This document shows positions 44,850 to 55,507 of a DNA stretch of 64,000 nt, piece by piece; within the stretch, counting starts at the first letter, position 1, and each line of letters opens with the position of its first letter. A program made the translations under genes and the position numbers. The stretch is taken from the NCBI GenBank assembly GCA_032622095.1, contig CP136068.1, positions 188,907,309 through 188,971,308 of the forward strand, written 5' to 3'. The notes below the pieces were generated by a model, which was given only the letters and a program-made list of their open reading frames with translations, made no database searches and was not told the DNA's origin. The DNA is from Siphonodentalium dalli. Its lineage: Eukaryota; Mollusca; Scaphopoda; Gadilida; Siphonodentaliidae.

Positions 44850-44936
44850 CCTACAACGGATATAGATTCGGACGAAGATGAACGGGAAACGATATCAGAT
44901 TCATCAGATTCGGAGGATGATAGCGTCACCGGTATA
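44850..44936 (+). pseudogene. Acidic coding-like fragment
   Basis: Between a TGA at 44847 and the left end of the inverted-repeat element, the plus strand reads a strongly acidic, Ser/Asp-rich peptide (DSDEDERE..., SDSSDSEDDS) without a start codon. Such tracts occur in many nuclear proteins and in the N-termini of some transposases, so the family cannot be named. It may be the left remnant of the sequence whose right part is the coding-like fragment at 47109-47511, split by the intervening element. The frames do not join without an indel, so this link is only a suggestion. Confidence 0.3.
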
Positions 44937-47106
44937 GTGTGGTCGTTGAAGCAGAATTTGGGGGTCAACCCGGAATAAATTGGATACAAGCTGATTTTGG
45001 TGTCATTCGACGCGGAAGAGCCTCAGGAACAACATATCCAAAATCCGCTGTTGGGAAACTTTGTTATCCAAGATGGCGTCCAACATGGTTGTCTATACTA
45101 AATCAGTTCTCGAAACAAGTCATTATACGATATATTGTGGCATCGGAATTACGCCGTTATACTAGTTTGTGTTAAATTATAGTACGGGAGCGAATAGAGT
45201 GACACATACAGAAAATCATACAATCTTGGCCATGAAATGGCTGTCAAAATGGCCACAACTGCAAGCAATACAACAAAGAATGCAACATATTGGATAACCA
45301 CATAGGAGTGAAAATATGTATTGATAATATACAAGTCGGTTGTTGAATATCTTTAAAGGTACACACATCATTAAAAAGATCCATCTGAAGGATTTATCGG
45401 CCACTGCACCGCAAATCAAACCCCAATGATTTGCGTCTTTAAAATTGGGGTGTTCTGCTTATCCAACATCCAATTGTCGGACGAAAAATAATAATATCGG
45501 ACATGCAACACACGAACTAATGTTTCGCCTCACAGTTCATGGTAGTTTCATTCGGCATGATGATTAATTATTGAATGTAACGCCGAAATTTAAGTGCACA
45601 CTCTAGCGGTCTAAATGTTAGTTATATTTCCGGAATTGTCAACACTCCCGGTGATATCAATACATATTTATAGCAATGCTTATTATACTGTAAAGAAACA
45701 CTCATATCTTCGATAGATTAGCACCGCGTCTCACCATATCAAAGAGACGGTACAACACACATTGTATGTAAACTAATATTCATGCTGCTAACAAACCGTG
45801 TTCTTAGTAGACAATTTTGTTCAAATTACTTGAATCATAACTTTACAACTGGAATATGCAGCTACGCAATTCACACTATTAGTTTTCATTATATTTTTGT
45901 TTAAAAATAACTTACCATTACCACCCACATAATCATGTTAAATATCGAGTGATCACCGTTTAAGATGTTATTTCAACGTTGAACATTCATGCAATAGTAT
46001 TAATTGTGGTTTTGTGTGCAGCAGCTATGTGTAACATTAGGGAGAAGGAGTAAACGCGGTGATGCGGTTGAGGAAAACGTAGTAAGTTTTGCGTAGATGT
46101 GGCCTTGGTGGATTCAACCAAATATAATTTCCAGGTATAAACACAGTCTTCGTCACAGAGTATGTAGGCAATTTTGGTCAAGTTTAGAATTTATTGACGA
46201 TAGTCTATGGTACTCCTTCGTGTTTGAATAAATTTAGTTCATGGTATACCACCATGCATTCTTGTGATAAAAGCGAAATATTCGTGTTTTATCACTTGAT
46301 CTGAGGCAACTATGGCTACTATTTTGAGACACGGACAATAGAATATACGCATTTTACCCAGTACTATATGAATATCTTTCAAACCGTTTTATATCAGTTA
46401 ATTTTTAAAGGTTTCATGCTGGAGATAACAAAATAAATTATGATCGGTCACATTCGTGAGACTGCTCGGGGTACACATTTTTTTGCTTCTAGAAAAAGGT
46501 CTCATAGTCAATACATCTCTACTAAATCCCATTTAGCTGTTTAATTACACATATATCACACGATTCAAGATAAGCAGTACAGAAAAAAACTGCGTTATGT
46601 TTCCATTTCTGGGCGTTCAAAAGTCAAGATTTAACCGTTTCATAAGACCCTGGTTTCGCTTGCTCTCTCGTGAGATACATTAGAGCTAATTCGTACATCT
46701 CTAATCAAAAGTTTCTCTTATACTCTGCAATCAGTCTTCCTCGCATAATTCAAGAGTTTGTTCACTCATATAGGACTATATCTTCAATTTTGCACAACAT
46801 GTAAATTTCATTCGATTTTGTTCATTTTGGCGGCCATTTTGGGAAATACATTCTACAGATATGGTTTACGACAAAGCATTGTTTGTATATATTTTAATTT
46901 ATTACGACTTTGGCATTAATTGGAGCACCTACCGCAGAAATTCAGTATTTTGCGATAACAACAGACATTGTGGACGCCATCTTGGATCCTAAATTTTCCC
47001 ATGAGCGGATTTTGGATATGTTGTTCCTGGTGTTTTTCCGCGTCGAATAACACAAAAATCAGCTTGTATCCAATTTATTCCGGGTTCAACTCTCCAACGA
47101 CCACAC
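44937..47106. mobile_element. TA-flanked element with long inverted ends
   Basis: The segment starts GTGTGGTCGTTG and ends CAACGACCACAC, with TA directly outside each end (44935-44936 and 47107-47108). The similarity continues inward for about 150 bp at each end (about 44937-45089 against the reverse complement of 46957-47106), with an 18-versus-8 base difference near the tip and scattered substitutions. The interior, about 1.87 kb, has no transposase-like ORF. The layout fits a non-autonomous DNA transposon with TA target duplication, as in Tc1/mariner relatives, but the ends are too diverged for a family call. The element would be old. Confidence 0.65.
45090..46956. other. Interior of the inverted-repeat element
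   Basis: AT-rich sequence with only short ORFs, none with a motif I recognise. No RNA gene or simple repeat stands out. Confidence 0.5.
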
Positions 47107-47108
47107 TA

Positions 47109-47511
47109 GTAGTAGCGCGGTAATCGGCTATAAGAAAGCTGCGGAATGTGTCGCCGAGATGGACACATTCAAAAGTATGTTGCAACGCGTCAGCAATGAC
47201 GCGGAAGCGGTGGCAGTGTTATCAGATAAGGTTGATCAACTAATGAAAGAAGAGAGCGTGCCGGAAGAAGAGGCTGGGGAAAAAGCTCAACAAGAATGCA
47301 TCGACGCAGAGTTTAATCTTTTCCTCAAAAGTTACAGACGATTGATAGAATACCAGCATCGATTGAAAATATCCCCCATACATAACACTATCATGAAGAA
47401 ATAGTCAAGCTGACCAAACTCTGATATAATAATGAATGGGCTGCGGTTGAAGCGATGAGAAGCTTCAACAAACTACTAGAAATAAATATAACGGTTGAAG
47501 ATTCAGATTAA
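47109..47511 (+). pseudogene. Decayed helical, charged coding fragment
   Basis: An open frame runs from 47051 to a TAG at 47402-47404, with the first Met at 47159 (81 codons from there). The sequence is rich in Glu, Lys, Ala and Leu (DAEAVAVLSDKVDQLMKEE; EKAQQECIDAEFNLFLK) and looks like coiled-coil helix. Coding-like sequence then resumes in the -1 frame from about 47385 to a TAA at 47509-47511, broken by one TGA at 47422 (EEIVKLTKL before it, NEWAAVEAMRSFNKLLE after it). The pattern fits a gene fragment damaged by a frameshift and a stop, or less likely an exon with a missed intron. I do not recognise the family. Codons before 47107 lie in the inverted-repeat element and were probably not part of the original gene. 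Confidence 0.45.
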
Positions 47512-47514
47512 GTT

Positions 47515-47788
47515 TTTGGAAAATGAGATTTATTTTTATTTTTTATTTTTTTTTTGAAAATAATAAGTTTTTATTTTAAACTTTTTTGTTAATTTAAAAA
47601 AAATTAAGTTTTCAATTTTTTTTATTTTTTTTTAGCGAGCACAGTACAAGTGACTATGCCCAAGGGTCACAAACTGGCGCGAGTTTTGAAACAGCGTGCG
47701 GACAAGCCACTGTTGTGGACACGATAGTTCACGCCGGTGCATTAACACCATTACAAGTCCGCCACTCTAACCACTGGGCTACCACGCC
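47515..47788 (-). mobile_element. tRNA-derived SINE
   Basis: On the minus strand the element begins GGCGTGGTAGCCCAGTGG at 47788. That holds a good RNA polymerase III A box (TAGCCCAGTGG) in a tRNA-like D-arm context. An anticodon-loop-like CTTGTAA follows, and then a poor B-box region (GCGTGAACTATC). About 90 bp of unrelated body follows, ending at 47634 in a long A-rich tail (T-rich on the plus strand, about 47515-47633). Head, body and A-rich tail are the classic SINE layout. The degenerate T-arm and lack of a tRNA 3' half argue against a functional tRNA gene. The head most resembles a Thr-type tRNA by its loop, but this is weak. Confidence 0.7.
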
Positions 47789-47792
47789 TAGT

Positions 47793-48905
47793 TACAAGGC
47801 CGTATAATTCAGCATTACGCCTAATTACCAGGATCGAATAGCGCAACATAATGCTAACGATTCATCGCCCGATAACCATGGCCGTATATAACAGCATTAA
47901 GTGAGTATGGTGTCTATTTATGGGAAAGGTTATGTCCATGCGGAAGCAGGAATGGCCATGGTCGAGATTGAAGCTTGATAGTTAAGAGAGACAATCAAGC
48001 TCACACAGCGTCGCTAACCGCTCACTGAATGGTTTCTGGTGAGACGAAAAACGAATCTGGTAGATATGCATGGAGACATTGCAGGTGATGCTTCGATTCG
48101 AAGGAAGCCATGTAATGTATCAGCCACTCAAGAACATATATATTTAAAATGTGTTAACATTTTGGCGTTGGTCGTGACAAAGCAACCATAATCAATTCCT
48201 TAATGTTCATGCATACACTTATCTTTGCTCGAATTGCTCTGACCGATACAATGGACCACTTTGGCCACGGACACCATACCAAATATAGTCGGACCACTTA
48301 ACCGCGATGGGTATCGATACTGACAGCGAACCATTCACCGGGATGGGTATCGATACTCACAAGATCGATCAGTTTGTAGTGTCGTGATTCCAGGTGTAAA
48401 GTGGCACTGTTTAATATTGAATTACACATAAGAGCGTTAGAAACATAATCCCTCTTAATGGTTGCTTCATTTCGTTCCCCTATAATTGAATATGTATGAT
48501 AACATTTACGTATATCTAGTTGCATTATAGCACTCAGTAGCAGTGAATCAAAGATTAATCGACCCAACAACTATTTTTACGATAACATGTTAGTTTGTAT
48601 CCCATCGCGATGATAGTGACTTCAGCATAATAACGTTGTCTTTCCAACCTAATGTACCTCTTATCCCCAACCAGTCAATTCACCGCCAAACGTTCACAGC
48701 AAGAGTAGCAAACTTATATTCCAGTTGCACGAGCTGAAATAGTGTCTCGTTAGCAAAAGTGGATATGAAAGTTGTCGTAGTTCGAACGGTGTCCACTAAC
48801 TATGGCCTATCCCCTTAAATCCACCGCACCCCAACCGATGAATGACAAGCCGTCGAGAATGAGACGGCCCTCTCGATTGTTCCATCCGTAAGCTCATATG
48901 TCAGA
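47793..48905. other. Spacer without supported genes
   Basis: Non-coding. A short direct repeat, GATGGGTATCGATACT, occurs at about 48306 and 48343. The 90-codon ORF here shows no domain and spans this repeat. Confidence 0.45.
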
Positions 48906-48909
48906 ATAA

Positions 48910-49092
48910 AAATCTGATATATCAAATTAAGTAATCTGATATATCAGATTAAAAATCTGATATATCAGATGGGTAGAAGAAATATTATATATCAGATTAA
49001 GTAATCTGGTATATCAGAATACTAATCTGGTATATCATATATATCACATTAACTAATCTGATATATCATATTAACTAATCTAATATGTCAAA
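48910..49092. repeat. Palindromic AT-rich repeat cluster
   Basis: At least six copies of AATCTGATATATCAGATT or degenerate forms are spaced about 25-30 bp apart. The copy at 48933-48950 is a perfect 18 bp palindrome. Each copy can form a small cruciform. No protein-binding role can be claimed. Confidence 0.85.
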
Positions 49093-49147
49093 TGTTTTTA
49101 CTAAACGCGGGTTAACAATTTCCCCAATATTAATTTCCGTTCTGCGC

Positions 49148-49298
49148 TGGGTGATTTTTTTTTACACAACATTGGGTGATTTATTACCACTAATGTTGGA
49201 AAATTGATTACCGCCAATGTTGTGGAATTTTTCACTGCTAATGTTGAGGGATTTATTACAGCTAATGTATGGGGGATTTACTACCACTAATGTTGGGT
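49148..49298 (+). repeat. Minisatellite, about 24-25 bp x 6
   Basis: Six degenerate copies of a unit resembling TGGGTGATTTATTACCACTAATGT lie in tandem. They differ by substitutions and one-base length changes. Confidence 0.85.
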
Positions 49299-49399
49299 TA
49301 AAATAACTATTTTCGCGACAGAATATTCATATATATCTGGAAAACTTATTTAATTATTTCGATGGACACAAATAATTATTCGAAATTGCCAAAATTATA

Positions 49400-49700
49400 C
49401 TAAATTAGCTGGGGTCCCGGCGTTGCTCGGGCAAAGAATGAGTAAAATTATCAGTTTCCCTTTCGTCATTTAAACGAATTATTAGTCAAATGGGATAAAC
49501 CTCACCTATTGCATGACACTCTCCTGATAAAGATACATCTGTATTTTAAGTTGACAATAAAAGCTCTTTGTTGCTAATTATTAGTCACATGACACCACCG
49601 TTTGGCGGTCCAGATTCGGAGAGACAACGGACAAACGATCAAACAAAATTGAGTGTGATTGTATTACTAGGGGAGTGCCCGTCACAAAATGACGGGTATA
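49400..49700. repeat. GC-rich small hairpins
   Basis: Two short perfect or near-perfect hairpins stand out from the AT-rich background. One is CCCG...CGGG within GTCCCGGCGTTGCTCGGGC (49415-49432). The other is CCCGTC-ACAAAAT-GACGGG (49678-49696). Others of the same style lie at 50241, 50276, 53058 and 53080. They are probably parts of a dispersed repeat family. No rho-independent terminator role applies here. Confidence 0.6.
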
Positions 49701-49800
49701 TACATGTTCTGTGTTACTTTCTAGTGTCAGCAGTAATGAACAAATTATCATTTCAATATTAGACATGGAATGGTCATGTTTCTCTTCTTTGTCACTGGAT

Positions 49801-50200
49801 GCACGAGGGAAAACTTTATTTCACAAACTGTATTTCTACACCCCACCGACGAATGCACATGTTGAACGAGACAAACGTCAGCATATTACTTTAAACATTA
49901 CTGTATACTAACCGAAACATACTAAATTCGGGAGCCTTTATTCCGCGCCGAAAGGGGATTGCCGCACATTTTGAGCTCAAGCGGACCCCATTGGGAGCCT
50001 TTATTCAGCATGCGGCCTAAGGATCACAGACCCAGGCACTGAGGCCCATTTGTGGGAACACTTTATTTCAATAAAACTGTATTTTTTACCCCCCCCTCTC
50101 CCAACCCACATATATGCATGCATTTATGGAACGCAACAATCACGATATTTTACTTTATTACTAAATATACTATATTTATAACTGAAAGATGCTCCATTCG
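49801..50200 (+). repeat. Diverged duplicate of about 140 bp
   Basis: The segments at about 49801-49935 and 50045-50200 align in order. Each has an ACTTTATTTCA...AAACTGTATTT block, then a C-rich stretch, then CACAT/GCAT, then an AT-rich tail ending near ATTCG(G/A)G(A/G)G. A shared GGGAGCCTTTATTC occurs twice between them (49931 and 49993). They look like two decayed copies of one repeat. Confidence 0.6.
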
Positions 50201-50240
50201 AGGGCTTTTGTGTGTCGGCGGAGAGGCCTGCTGCCCCATT

Positions 50241-50290
50241 GTGTGCTTCGCGCACACTATATGGTCTTGAACAACGTGCGCTTCGCGCAC
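50241..50290. repeat. Paired CTTCG hairpins
   Basis: GTGTGC-TTCGC-GCACAC (50241-50257) and GTGCGC-TTC-GCGCAC (50276-50290) are near-identical hairpins 35 bp apart. Confidence 0.8.
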
Positions 50291-50903
50291 ATTGTGATCT
50301 TTTCAACATTCTTTGATCAGATTTACACCCAACTGAAAGATTAAAAGAGCATTGACTAGCGCCGGCATTATTATTTACACTGTATTTGTCACGGCCCGGA
50401 CATGTACTTTTTCTAACCGAGTTCCGGCGAATCTACTGAACGGTACCCACTGGCGGGAGGTCAGACTGTGTCCATTCGCCATTTTCCGCGTATATCAGTT
50501 CTTTTTCGATTCCACACTCAATGCACAACTTTCATAACAAAGACAGCATTCTTTATTATGACCAAACCGAACTGGCAAATTAAAATACCATATTAGCACC
50601 CATGGTAGAGCGTTCAAGTCTCGACCATACACCCCACTACAGGCACTTCCACGACAAAATCTACATTCGCTACTTATATTCACACTTAACCTGAACTGAC
50701 AAATTAATTTATCTCTTATTTCAGACGTTCAGGGCCAGACACTGATTATCTATATAGATGTGTCTACATTGTTGATTGTTCCATTCTATTTCAGTTATAG
50801 TTCTTCGAAGGCAGAGCATTTTCCGTTATTCATCGGTCACCTTGTACCTACATTGTAATTGTCTGTTGTTCAATGCTCGAATGCTGGTTCGTTGATTTCC
50901 TGG
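50291..50903. other. Spacer, nothing recognised
   Basis: Short overlapping ORFs on both strands lack any motif. I see no RNA gene. Confidence 0.4.
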
Positions 50904-51017
50904 TAAGACGACACAAGGGCAGTGTCTTAGCCATTAATAACCACTTATAGAACATAAGAACTTAGGGACTGTATGGTCTAATCGATGATAATACAAGGGT
51001 ATGTTGGGTTAGAACAA
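50904..51017 (+). repeat. Direct repeat A, copy 1
   Basis: About 114 bp closely matching 51554-51666, including the shared run GGTCTAATCGATGATAATAC and the end ATGTTGGGTTAG. The copies are 650 bp apart and differ by scattered substitutions and indels. They could be long terminal repeats of a small element or a segmental duplication; the intervening 536 bp has no recognisable coding sequence. Confidence 0.85.
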
Positions 51018-51553
51018 TGTGTTATGGTTTGTGCCAGCATGGCAAAGTGGATGTCATACCTAATAACTTCAAACTGGGTGCATAGCACCACACCGTCCCG
51101 GAATAGCAGGAAAATACTAGTATGAATGGTCGACTGGTAACCGAGAGTGACCCCTCGGCTATCTGAAAGTCAACAAAGGATACAGGATTATCAGGATAGT
51201 CAAACTGCTGATCATTCTGTCGTCATACACGTGATATATGAATAAAATGGGTGTATGCATATCACAATGGAAAAGGAACGAAGCTGTAAAACATATTCAA
51301 GATAAGGGAATGTTTTATGGTTCTGTTGCCCAATTTGTACAGGTACAGGTTTCCTCGTCCATCGTGATAAAACAATTTGTGAGGCATAGATTTGGAACAT
51401 ATATACCAAAGTAAAGTTAAATAGCCAAAATAGACAATTAAAAAGGTTCCCACATTTTGAAAAGATTGAAATGACACCGGAGAGCGTCATCAGTTGCCAC
51501 CGCTTGATTACATGGCTTCCTAAATGGTTGCCATATTATTCCTTTTCGGCACT

Positions 51554-51666
51554 TAAGACAACACAAGCGCAGTGTATTAGCCATTAAGAGCCACTTATAG
51601 AACAGCAGAACGTAGGACTGCATGGTCTAATCGATGATAATACAAGGGTATGTTGGGTTAGCACAA
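51554..51666 (+). repeat. Direct repeat A, copy 2
   Basis: Partner of 50904-51017 in the same orientation. The end near 51666 is followed by unrelated sequence in both copies. Confidence 0.85.
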
Positions 51667-53057
51667 CGGTCCTTGTATATAAATATAGAATCTCTAATGA
51701 GTCGAGCTTTAGCGAGACTCGAATCAGATTTAGTGGGCGAGGTTAATACATTTCGACTAATTTGAGATAAATTTTATCATATAATCACATTTTATCGAGA
51801 AGAACAATATCGAAACGGCTGGCGTTAAAACTATTAATATTGATTTCCTTATCACAACCTAAGAGGAAGTAAAGAACAAATATAGTTGCATTTTAAATGT
51901 TTCTTTTCGTGTGACAAATGTGTTCATCCACCCGTATCACCCATGTTTATCTCAGTCAGCACTGAATAACCCAACACAAATTGAATTCGAATATCATAAT
52001 TATATGGCACAACAATAACGTTCCGGCATTGACATCGCTAAGCTCATAAGTCACTATGCGTGCCGATAGTGCACATGTGTCTTACTAGTTTAGGGACTAA
52101 TTATGTGATAAATTATAGTATCAGATATATATATCATCATATTGGTCTGGAAATTAGAACCACTGGAAATGAGCGGGGTACTATATATCGAACCAATTGG
52201 GCTTGGACGTTGAATATTAATAGGTCTTGATGTCCATTCATTTATTAATATATTTAAACTTGCTTATATATTAGGCTGTATTACTGGAAAATGGAATATT
52301 TTTCATTGCATATTTTAGTTTTTTCGTGGCCATTTGCAGAACTATTGTCGTGTGAACTCCAAAACAACATAAAACAATATAAATATTAATCAACCACCTC
52401 TGCAATAATCTGACAAAACAAATCCGCAATACCGATTCATCTCTTCAGACATTATGTTGATTATTGTGACTTTTCCTATAGCAAAATCGTTCTGCAAATG
52501 GCTACCAAAAACTACAAATGACAAATTGGTTTTTGTTTTAAACCACTTGTTTGCATAATTCAAACATATCTCTCATATTGTGAGGGTAAACATGTGTTGT
52601 TATAATATTATAGCATACATTGGTTATAAAGGATAATGATTTTTTTCCTTCAAATTGATAGTTAGAAATTGAGATGTTAGTAACACTGGGAAAGCATCGG
52701 TTTATGATGCTTAATCATATACCGTTAGTAGATTGGATTGCACTATCTGGGGGCGGGATCCAAGCTCACAAATGAAGCGATGGGGTTCAAGTGTTAATGG
52801 TGAATGGAAAATTGATATGTCGTTTGTTTTTGGGGAAGCATCGTTTGTTGCTTTACGTTGTCGTTGATGTAACAATACAGGGGAATACCCCCGGATTTAA
52901 TGGGAACAATGTGCCATGAATAGTTTGTGTGGGATATATTCCGCTGTATGTTCTCTCTCTGACACTTTCCCACACTGACAGTATGTACATGATTACTTCA
53001 TCTTATACACACAACCGACTTACATATAGAAAATCCCCGACAAGTCATCCCCGACGA
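51667..53057. other. Long AT-rich spacer
   Basis: No ORF, repeat or RNA gene is supportable. The sequence is AT-rich throughout. Confidence 0.5.
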
Positions 53058-53118
53058 GGGAGCTAGAGCTCCCCGGCAAGGGGGCTGTAGCCCCCCCCCC
53101 CCCGTGCCCCCCCCCCCA
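53058..53118. repeat. GC hairpins and C-runs
   Basis: Two hairpins, GGGAGCT-AG-AGCTCCC (53058-53073) and GGGGGCT-GT-AGCCCCC (53080-53095), lead into two long C runs ending at about 53118. Run lengths here are likely to be unreliable. Confidence 0.8.
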
Positions 53119-53130
53119 CTGGCGCCACCC

Positions 53131-53246
53131 CTAAACCCTGATGAAGAAAGATATATAGGTGCACGGGGCATCGATGATAAACAGCATTATCCCAACCGAA
53201 TATCACTATCTGGTTTACGTCGAAGGAAACTTGGCCAGCTGTTATA
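53131..53246 (+). repeat. Direct repeat B, copy 1
   Basis: This 116 bp segment recurs at 53747-53862 with about a dozen differences. Shared blocks include GGCATCGATGATAAACA and TTATCCCAACCGAATATCAC. The offset is 616 bp. Confidence 0.9.
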
Positions 53247-53746
53247 ACGAACAAAATCCGGACGCTTTGGGTCGTATATAGACTATATCTGATTTTGTGA
53301 CGTCACCTATTATTATCTAATACGACACTGCTGTTTTGAATTTTTGCGAGCACTTTTGTCGCATAGTAGATCGGTGGGCTCAAAGTATTAATGTCTGCGT
53401 CGGTGAGCTCGTAGTCTGTTTGCATTGTGAATCCCCGATGCCTTGATGTATGGTATGATTGACCTAATTTATATACGAAATTGCTATAGAACCCACTCTG
53501 TCGTTGAACCCTTGTGCATGTCTGGAGTGTACTATATCATAATCACACCACGATATAAGACCTAAGTTAATCTTATTTGATGGGAATACGCATTTTGGAA
53601 GTTATTTTATAGGTTTAAAAAAACACATATATCCTAGCTTATGCGTGTGTTTTAGCTGTGGTTCGTTAATTACGCTAGCGTATGGTCATATTATGTGGCA
53701 GGATGCCGAAACTAACCGGTTTGGGTGAGCGGGTCAACGCTAAACG

Positions 53747-53862
53747 CTAAACCCCGATATGGAAAGATATACAGCTGCACGAGGCATCGATGATAAACAC
53801 CATTATCCCAACCGAATATCACTATCTGGTTTAAGTCGAAGGAAACTTGGATAGCTATTATA
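53747..53862 (+). repeat. Direct repeat B, copy 2
   Basis: Partner of 53131-53246. It is followed by TATGTAGCAAGACGCCGAAACTA-like sequence that itself recurs in the tandem region to the right, which suggests the two repeat families overlap. Confidence 0.9.
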
Positions 53863-54740
53863 TGTAGCAAGACGCCGAAACTATCCAAAACGGATAACGC
53901 GTCTTCCGTTCAGGTAGCCACTCTATTGACAATGTATGCGTGTGACCTTGGCCTCTTAATAAACTGATATACTTACTGCCATGGTTAATTTGTGGTATAG
54001 TAAGGCGAGTATACGTATCAGCACGGCCAAAGTATCAACCAGAATAACGCATGTCTGGTTGGTTAGTCACACATATTATGTATGCGTGTGGTCAAGGCCT
54101 CTTAATAAAAGATACACTTGGTGGTATAGTAATAGTGCTATATCATGTATATGTAGCGACTCGCCGAAACTATATATCTATATAACGCATGGCCCGGTTA
54201 GATATCCAAACCATTGTCATCGGATGCGTGTGATGAATGCGTATGAATAAAACGTATAGTTAATGGCTGGGTTAACTTGATAGTGGTAGTGTAAGAATCC
54301 GGCTATATGTAGCAACACGGCGCGAAACTATATATTCAGCGGCAGCGGAGGTGTGTGACGAATGTGTCTGAATAAAACGTATACTTACTGACAGGGTTAA
54401 CTTGTGACAGTAAGAATACTAATATCGGATGAGAGTGCATGTGTGCGTGTGATAAATGTCACTTAATAAAATTTATACTTACTGATAGGGTTAAATTGTT
54501 ATAGTAAGAATGCTAATATGTGAACCATCACATGGAATGAGTGAATGTGTGTGCACGATAAATGTCAATAAATAACACTTATACTTACGGATAGTGTTAC
54601 CTTGTTATAGTAAGAATACTACTATATGTACCAGCACACCTAAGGTATCCACGATGTCGTCGGTGTTGACAACGAACGGCTAATCGAATGCTTTTAAACG
54701 TAGCAGCACGCCACATTATATCCATGATGTGTGCTATTAT
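53863..54740 (+). repeat. Degenerate tandem repeat, about 100-130 bp unit
   Basis: About six decayed units each contain a TGCGTGTG(A/G)-like block, then (T/G)AATAAAA..TATACTTACTG, a GGGTTAACTTGT-like block, ATAGTAAGAATACTA, and TATATGTAGCA(A/G)CACG-like sequence. Clear starts lie near 53935, 54078, 54228, 54352, 54440 and 54545. The retrotransposon inserted about 220 bp to the right of this decaying array. Confidence 0.75.
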
Positions 54741-54959
54741 ATGTAATGGCACGCAGAAGATATCCTTCACGTGGTCGATTTTGACAAGGAACGAAGCATA
54801 GAAACGTGTATACCCCCCAACAATCCAGTGTCACGAGTCATCGATTGTTATATCAAATATTCTTCAAACCTAATAGATCATCGAGTTACTGTCCATCACG
54901 CGGGAGGTTTAAGACTTCATCGAATTCGATTCTTCAACCACCCGTATTGCTCATTCTCT

Positions 54960-55494
54960 TGTCCCGGTGTCTAGGGTTTAGATGTTGAATTGGCCGTGTC
55001 GGGAACATTGATAACAATAACTGGTTCATAGATCTTCATACTTTATATATATGTATAAGTCTTTCTCGATAAGCACAGTGCATAGGCGGAAGAATAGAGG
55101 TATTGGTATAGTAGCAAGGTTGTCGGATAAGTGAAGCTCCCGCTTCAGAGCACGGGTAGTTATTCCCACCTCTGGTGTATCATGCCTCTTAAATAAGGTC
55201 CGAGATACATGATACACTTGGATATGACGTGTATAACTATATACTGTCTTATAGAATGATACTGGCTTTATCCACCCTAACTTATACAATGGTTGCTACC
55301 AGTCATAACCACTTAAGAATGTGATCTTGTTAATGATACGTGTGTGTTTCTACACTATATATCATCTGTCTTCTATGTATTGTGCTTATCTATACAATTA
55401 ACCCTAGCAGTTACAATCACTGGGGAAAGGAAGTTTATCCTAGATTCCAGGAACACATATAACAACACATAACTATCGTATGTACTATCGGACA
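54960..55494 (-). repeat. 3' LTR
   Basis: The 535 bp LTR begins TGTCC and ends GGACA on the plus strand, short inverted termini typical of LTRs. The left boundary is set by similarity to the right copy. The right boundary is inferred from the GGACA terminus next to a purine-rich tract on the minus strand. A TATA-like TATTTAAG (minus strand, 55189-55196) may be the promoter core. The 87-codon ORF inside it is probably chance. Confidence 0.9.
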
Positions 55495-55507
55495 GACTCC
55501 CCTCGCT
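55495..55507 (-). other. Polypurine tract
   Basis: On the minus strand AGCGAGGGGAGTC lies directly before the LTR start TGTCCGATAG. A purine tract here primes plus-strand DNA synthesis in LTR elements. The final TC before the LTR is slightly unusual. Confidence 0.7.

Noticed and set aside
44937-47106. Inverted-repeat element acting as an intron (introner)
   Set aside because: GT and AG near the ends allow several joins, but each one I tried put a stop codon in the frame.
47700-47790. Functional tRNA gene (Thr-like)
   Set aside because: The T-arm and 3' acceptor are missing or degraded, and a unique body with an A-rich tail follows; this is a SINE head.
51212-51490. 92-codon minus-strand ORF
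   Set aside because: No recognisable domain; it overlaps another ORF of similar length in a different frame, as expected by chance.
55026-55289. 87-codon ORF in the 3' LTR as a gene
   Set aside because: It lies wholly inside the LTR, has no motif and is best explained as chance.
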